This document shows, piece after piece, positions 54,501-57,080 of a stretch of 57,080 nucleotides of DNA; position 1 is the first letter of the stretch, and each line of letters starts with the position of its first letter. The translations under genes and the position numbers were made by a program. The DNA is taken from contig CALQEU020000022.1 in NCBI GenBank assembly GCA_943329665.2, positions 1 through 57,080 on the forward strand, in the 5' to 3' direction. Origin of the DNA: JAJTFW01 sp903922455. Its GTDB lineage: Bacteria; Bacteroidota; Bacteroidia; AKYH767-A; OLB10. The notes below the pieces were generated by a model, which did no database searches, was not told the DNA's origin, and saw only the letters and a list, made by a program, of their open reading frames with translations.

Positions 54501-57080
54501 TAACTCTATCTTCTTTGATGTAACCTCTCCTGCTGTACCAGTTGGAACTGGCGCAACAGTTTGCGGTCAAGGTAACGTGAGTTTAAGTGCAACGGTAGAT
54601 CCAGGTTTATTTGATGTTTGGTATACAGCAGCTACAGGTGGTACTTTCCTTCAAGTAGGAAGCCCGCTGAACGTATTTGTGAATACTACTACAACTTATT
54701 ATGTGGCAGCTTCTGTTGCTCCTATTGCTGCTCCGGGTCCTCCTCCTTCGGGTTATCTTACTTCAAATGCTACTTCTACTGCCGATGAAGATATTTCTAA
54801 TGTAACTTTTGGTGCGTTAAATAACTCATCTACTTGTTTAACAACGGGTGGTCCAGGCTCTGTTTTGAATCAATATTCAGACTACACTGCGCTTACTGCA
54901 GAAATTGTTGCTCCAGGACAATCGGTTCCATATTCAGTTACTCAAACTTCTTGTGGAGGTGCTTTCAGCAATAGAACAGCTATTTTCATTGATTACAATC
55001 GTGATGGTGATTTTTTAGATGTGGATGAGAATCCGGTGTTGACAGCTGCCGTTGTTGGAAATAACACAGCAAGTGGAAGTATTATCATCCCATTAACCGC
55101 TTCTGTTGGTTTTACTAGAATGCGTGTAATTAATGTTGAAACAACTGGTACAATTAGTCCAACAGGCACGTACACATGGGGTGAAACAGAAGATTATCTG
55201 GTTCAAATCGGTGCTTCTGTTTGTCAATCAGCAAGAGTACCTGTTGTTGCAACAGTTACTGCTCCTCCTGCATTAACTATTGATCCTGCTTCGGCTACTA
55301 TCTGTGAAGGCGATACAGTTTTGTTGGTTGATGTGAATGGTAATTACCCAGGTAATTACAGCTGGGATAATGGATTAACTATAATTAATGCGGCTGATGG
55401 TTCCGCCTATGCTGCACCATCAGTAACTACTAGCTATATTTTAATCGGTAATGATGGTATTTGCGAAAATGCAGATACCGTAATTATCACTGTGAATCCT
55501 GCTCCTGTGTTTACGATGTCAACAACTACACCTAGTGTATGTGGTGGCGGTACAGCAGATGCCAGTGTAAACATTACTTCGCCTCTTGCAGGTACCTACT
55601 CAGTAAATACGATTCCTTTTGCTCCTGTAACTTGTAATGCCAATGCCGGTCCTTCCGGTGATGATGCCGTAACAGGTGCATTGCCTTTAGGATTTACATT
55701 TAATTATTTCGGAGTAAATTATACGGATTTGGGTATTTCTACCAATGGTAATGTGCAATTGGGTGTGGGGCCTTATAGTGCTTCTTTCTCACCAAATGTA
55801 ATTCCTACAGCAGGTATTCCTGATAATATGATTGCACCGTTCTGGGGAGACTTGAATGCATCACCGGGTCAGATTACCTATGGTACATCCGGCGTGGCTC
55901 CTAACCGTCAGTTTATTGTTTGTTATAATAACGTAGCCTTCTTTAATGGAACGGACTTCGTTACGGGTCAAGTGATCTTGTTTGAAGGTACAAACAGAAT
56001 TGAGATGCATATCACCAGTGTAACAGGCATTAGCTTTAGCAACCGGGTACTTGGTATAGAGAATGCTACAGGTACTGTGGGTTATTCTCCCGGTACTTTG
56101 GGTACACCTGCTGTTTGGGCATTGGCTAACACTTCTTATGCTTTCGTTCCTGATGCAGCCGCAACCATTGGTTGGACAGGACCAAACATTATAAGTGCAA
56201 CTAATATTCCTACGATTACGGCTCAGCCTGCTTCTAACTCTTATTATGTAGCCACGGTAACCAACCCGGCAACTGGTTGTACTGCAATAGACTCCATCTT
56301 GATTCAGGCATCTGGTAACCCGCAGCCCTTCTTAACAAGGAACGGTGCAGCGCTAACGGCTACTACACTTTGTAACCCTGATACTATTATCATCAGGGTA
56401 AGTGATCTTACCTACCCATTAGGATATCCAGCAGGTACTACGTTCACTTGGAGCGCAATTGGTGTTCCGATTGTTGGCTTGGATTCGATCAGCTCGAATA
56501 ATGGTTCTAGCTATGATGTTATTGTAACACTTCCTAGCAGTTGTACCGGCACTTCCAATACAGTTATTGTGTTAACGAAGTCAGTGGCTGTGGTGGATGT
56601 AATTAATAACGCTACTTGTAGCGGTGGTGGTTCTATTGAAGTAACAGTGACAAGTGGACTTCCAAATTACAATTATGTTTGGTCTACAGATTTAGCTCAA
56701 ACGAATATTGTACGTAACGTAACAAAAACATCCAATAAGGATACATTACCTAACCTCACTGCTGGTACTTACTACTTGCAAGTGTATGACGAAGCTGGAA
56801 CACCTGCTAGTTGTAACTCTGGTGTGTTAACGTATACAGTTGGTGGAGCTGCTCCAATAGTAGCTTCAGTTACTCCTACAGATATTACTTGTAACGGAAA
56901 CGCAAACGGTGCTGCCAATGTAACTTGGACAGGTGGTAATTCTCCATTCTCAATTACATGGAGCGATGGTACTTTTGCAAACACAACTCCTCGTACTATT
57001 GCCCTTGGTGGTAGCTACAGTGTAATTGTTTCTGACTTGTCAGGATGTGCCGATACAGTTGCCTTTGCAATCGTAGAGCC
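48568..57080 (+). CDS. Giant modular T9SS-type surface protein, 5' part (open at window end)
   Basis: At least 2,837 codons with no stop; I read the frame line by line to the window edge. A signal peptide (1-36) ends LQAQ. The modules are: a 37-205 N-terminal beta domain; a CARDB-like domain ~207-315; a nidogen-like beta-sandwich ~328-524; PKD/Ig-like units with SWSPTxGLS and Y(T)V motifs; GEVED domain 1 ~1126-1273 (FIDYNRDGDF, YGETEDY at 1262); more Ig-like units; GEVED domain 2 ~2066-2215 (WGETEDY at 2204); sandwich copy 2 ~2343-2527; and SprB-like repeats from ~2676 (ITCNGNANGAANV). No enzyme domain is seen. It is probably a cell-surface adhesin or gliding-related protein exported by T9SS; the sorting tail would lie beyond the window. 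Confidence 0.93.
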   Translation, partial: MKNNYKTTVNPVRRTGWLLKICLLLIFGFASTLQAQVVTTISPASSSFITGSVNAGGTKNNGDMISLNTGANRGWCSFSLASIPAGSTITAVTAQFTTFTSVLSTGINNVKVFTGNPVTDAGATVYTNIGAVGGGTVANSSSWTAAGLQTKVFTAPGVAACQAAIGGNINIGYVRGSTNNYNVYGYTASATNQPKLVITYTPPAIANDLTLINPSTPSGTLCAGSASTTVSVTLKNNGTALADFSVDPVTVTASVTGPNGTTFTPVVINSGTLASGATQVVNIAVGYNASLFGTYNFSSSVAWTPDGFAGNNSLNWSASSSFPVVASSNSYTFCDGTIPQLSTSAIPTKSAGPTGDDAVLTGIALPFAFSFDGVAQSTVNIYTNGFMQFGASSGSTTVYGATIPSPTAPNNIIALAFGDLNITSGTIKYFTAGSTPNRKFVVEFNNGFFYQFIGNVSGQIVLNEVDNTIDIFHTNITNAGTASAVCGVENATGTSGTVATGRQFAIWSPSPVLNEGWKFTYTGSGYTVASTPYALVTIPVTYSWSPTGGLSDPNIANPTATLASGTSVVYTVTASSGGCDVSDTVSLTNLGGGDLAPTTTSAAACAGASATLSASGASTLNWYTAAIGGTIAFTGTTWNNTWASTTTYYVESNNGTCPSARTPVTITVTAQPVINPTATPSVLCLGASSQLAANNYVSGNLQTAVAGGNGASGNAFNISNLNGSSPIRIDSVYMGIASGTLAEVWYIPGGYGCAVLSSSAGWTLAGQVAITPAGGTPNLTSIPLNLNITIPVGQTYGFVVVCNGTNYYTNGATVCAPWAGDANISISQGHGGAGLGGAFSFPNNPRNFNGRVFYSFGDPNLTFNWSQTVGTGAISNPAIANPTATPTSSGLNTYELLAINAANCSTTVAVNVTANPIPADATGLTSGTTFCGCGVATLNATLAPGSDVRWYTVATGGTSIGTGTPFNAPYACGPQTYYAEAFDPITGCVQSGPRASYTFTPLVGPAVTVSATDLNLCDGDPASTITAVSVNDPNYVYTWSPTTGLTNISNGVVSALPTVTTTYTVSGFDAVSGCLEQAVITIGVGITPTIAGASATPAAYCVGGSSQLNVSAFSGGFLPPAPSGYPANGASIIDDEDIDGVVFGSLSNIQTPGLCALYTDYTGLTAPLVNAGQSVPFSITIGDCENSSFWASGTSVFIDYNRDGDFGDAGELAYTTSATTTGIHTLSGNIVISNLASTGYTRMRIINVEGIVSPTFDQIYSYGETEDYTVGIQGGSALSYLWSPATGLSSTTIGNPIANPTTSQNYTVIVTDGGGCSASTSVPVAVVAPPAPPTITDGTRCGPGTVNLSALGAGGTILWLDTIGGPILTTGNNYSPAVTSTQTYYVVENPSAAPANVGFSATALGTTAFASASANYQTFNVLSPGGIIINSVDIVPNPLTALGTAIAIQLEDAAGNPLGAPVSTVTATQGTVQTITLDMFVPQGTAYRLRPVSNPNLQYHQNGFVNPYTLPGQVSITGWGGPNATTLYVFFYNWSVSTFDGVSAGCYSAPSIATATVTPAPALAITPSGSTSYCDAGSVGLDGATASDPSYVNFSWSPATGLSATNVAVVTASPSVTTTYTLTADDGLPNGCSNTATVTITVNSGPTVSIDPAPFDSLCSGASFVINASSGSSSFKQVGAGTNTANNTIAIYDGNNPNVKTQVLYTAAELNAAGLIGPGNITSAAFNVVNKLSTTPLVGFTMRMGSVATAPPLTAAYLAPVFTTVFTGSVSTVLGWNQHVFTTPFFWDGSSNVILEVCNGTPGIAGFDQVQSTPTATAQTIIANLLGCTSGSGAVNLNRPNTRFTGGTVNYSWAPAGELSASNIEDPTYTATSDGAKSLVLTVTDPANGCTATATLNFTISGTPKAPAIATSSNTAICVSANVSVTASGTTGAYQWQSSTDNSTWGDIVGETNATLNILVTADIYFRVKASCTNDAFSNSIFFDVTSPAVPVGTGATVCGQGNVSLSATVDPGLFDVWYTAATGGTFLQVGSPLNVFVNTTTTYYVAASVAPIAAPGPPPSGYLTSNATSTADEDISNVTFGALNNSSTCLTTGGPGSVLNQYSDYTALTAEIVAPGQSVPYSVTQTSCGGAFSNRTAIFIDYNRDGDFLDVDENPVLTAAVVGNNTASGSIIIPLTASVGFTRMRVINVETTGTISPTGTYTWGETEDYLVQIGASVCQSARVPVVATVTAPPALTIDPASATICEGDTVLLVDVNGNYPGNYSWDNGLTIINAADGSAYAAPSVTTSYILIGNDGICENADTVIITVNPAPVFTMSTTTPSVCGGGTADASVNITSPLAGTYSVNTIPFAPVTCNANAGPSGDDAVTGALPLGFTFNYFGVNYTDLGISTNGNVQLGVGPYSASFSPNVIPTAGIPDNMIAPFWGDLNASPGQITYGTSGVAPNRQFIVCYNNVAFFNGTDFVTGQVILFEGTNRIEMHITSVTGISFSNRVLGIENATGTVGYSPGTLGTPAVWALANTSYAFVPDAAATIGWTGPNIISATNIPTITAQPASNSYYVATVTNPATGCTAIDSILIQASGNPQPFLTRNGAALTATTLCNPDTIIIRVSDLTYPLGYPAGTTFTWSAIGVPIVGLDSISSNNGSSYDVIVTLPSSCTGTSNTVIVLTKSVAVVDVINNATCSGGGSIEVTVTSGLPNYNYVWSTDLAQTNIVRNVTKTSNKDTLPNLTAGTYYLQVYDEAGTPASCNSGVLTYTVGGAAPIVASVTPTDITCNGNANGAANVTWTGGNSPFSITWSDGTFANTTPRTIALGGSYSVIVSDLSGCADTVAFAIVE

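Noticed and set aside
48672..56984. A dozen minus-strand frames of 60-88 codons across the giant gene
   Set aside because: They are antisense shadows of a strongly coding plus-strand frame with clear domains.

Overview
This is a 57 kb, AT-rich window from a Bacteroidota genome. The evidence is a type IX secretion (T9SS) C-terminal sorting domain on several exported proteins, SprB-type, GEVED and FN3 repeat modules, a Reg_prop/Y_Y_Y sensor kinase, a DUF5777 barrel, YceI proteins and the absence of clear Shine-Dalgarno sequences. No rRNA, tRNA or CRISPR array was seen.

Layout. (1) 1-288: a 33-bp tandem repeat array cut by the window edge. (2) 383-1915: two exported proteins on +, one ending in a dockerin-like tandem and the next carrying a cohesin-like region plus a T9SS tail. 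(3) 5311-1947 on -: an LpxH-like phosphoesterase, a UGT-like glycosyltransferase and a GH1 beta-glucosidase. (4) 12061-5631 on -: a compact operon running sulfotransferase, SLC13 permease, CysC, CysD, CysN, CysQ. It makes and uses PAPS and clears PAP, and has no sulfate-reduction genes. (5) 12303-16541 on +: YceI, a beta-propeller LytS-type kinase and a LytTR regulator. (6) 16641-20575 on +: two lipoprotein cytochrome-c-like proteins, an OB-fold protein, a haem-motif choice-of-anchor V protein with T9SS tail, a second YceI and a DUF5777 barrel. (7) 20576-21183: a gene-free stretch with a complex hairpin repeat. (8) 21184-23250: an FN3/T9SS gene broken by an IS630-family element whose transposase lies in two frames. 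(9) 44910-23346 on -: an 18-gene exopolysaccharide operon with a Wzc-type kinase, ABC flippase-like exporter, MBOAT/SGNH acylation pair, UDP-GlcNAc 2-epimerase, FemAB-like, methyltransferase, deacetylase-like, six glycosyltransferases, epimerase, Wzy-like polymerase, AsnB-like amidotransferase and WcaF-like acetyltransferase. It is bounded by a strong bidirectional terminator. (10) 45355-47779 on +: gmd and fcl for GDP-L-fucose, separated by repeat-bearing DNA. (11) 48568-57080 on +: the first 2,837 codons of a giant exported modular protein that runs off the window.

How it fits together. The right half supplies activated fucose and an N-acetylmannosamine-type sugar, builds, acylates, polymerises and exports a surface polysaccharide, and also encodes a giant surface protein. 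The left half can supply PAPS and a sulfotransferase, so a sulfated, fucose-containing surface glycan is a reasonable but unproven reading. The YceI/cytochrome/DUF5777 block with its own LytS/LytT pair looks like a separate, poorly described envelope module with lipid-binding and haem proteins.
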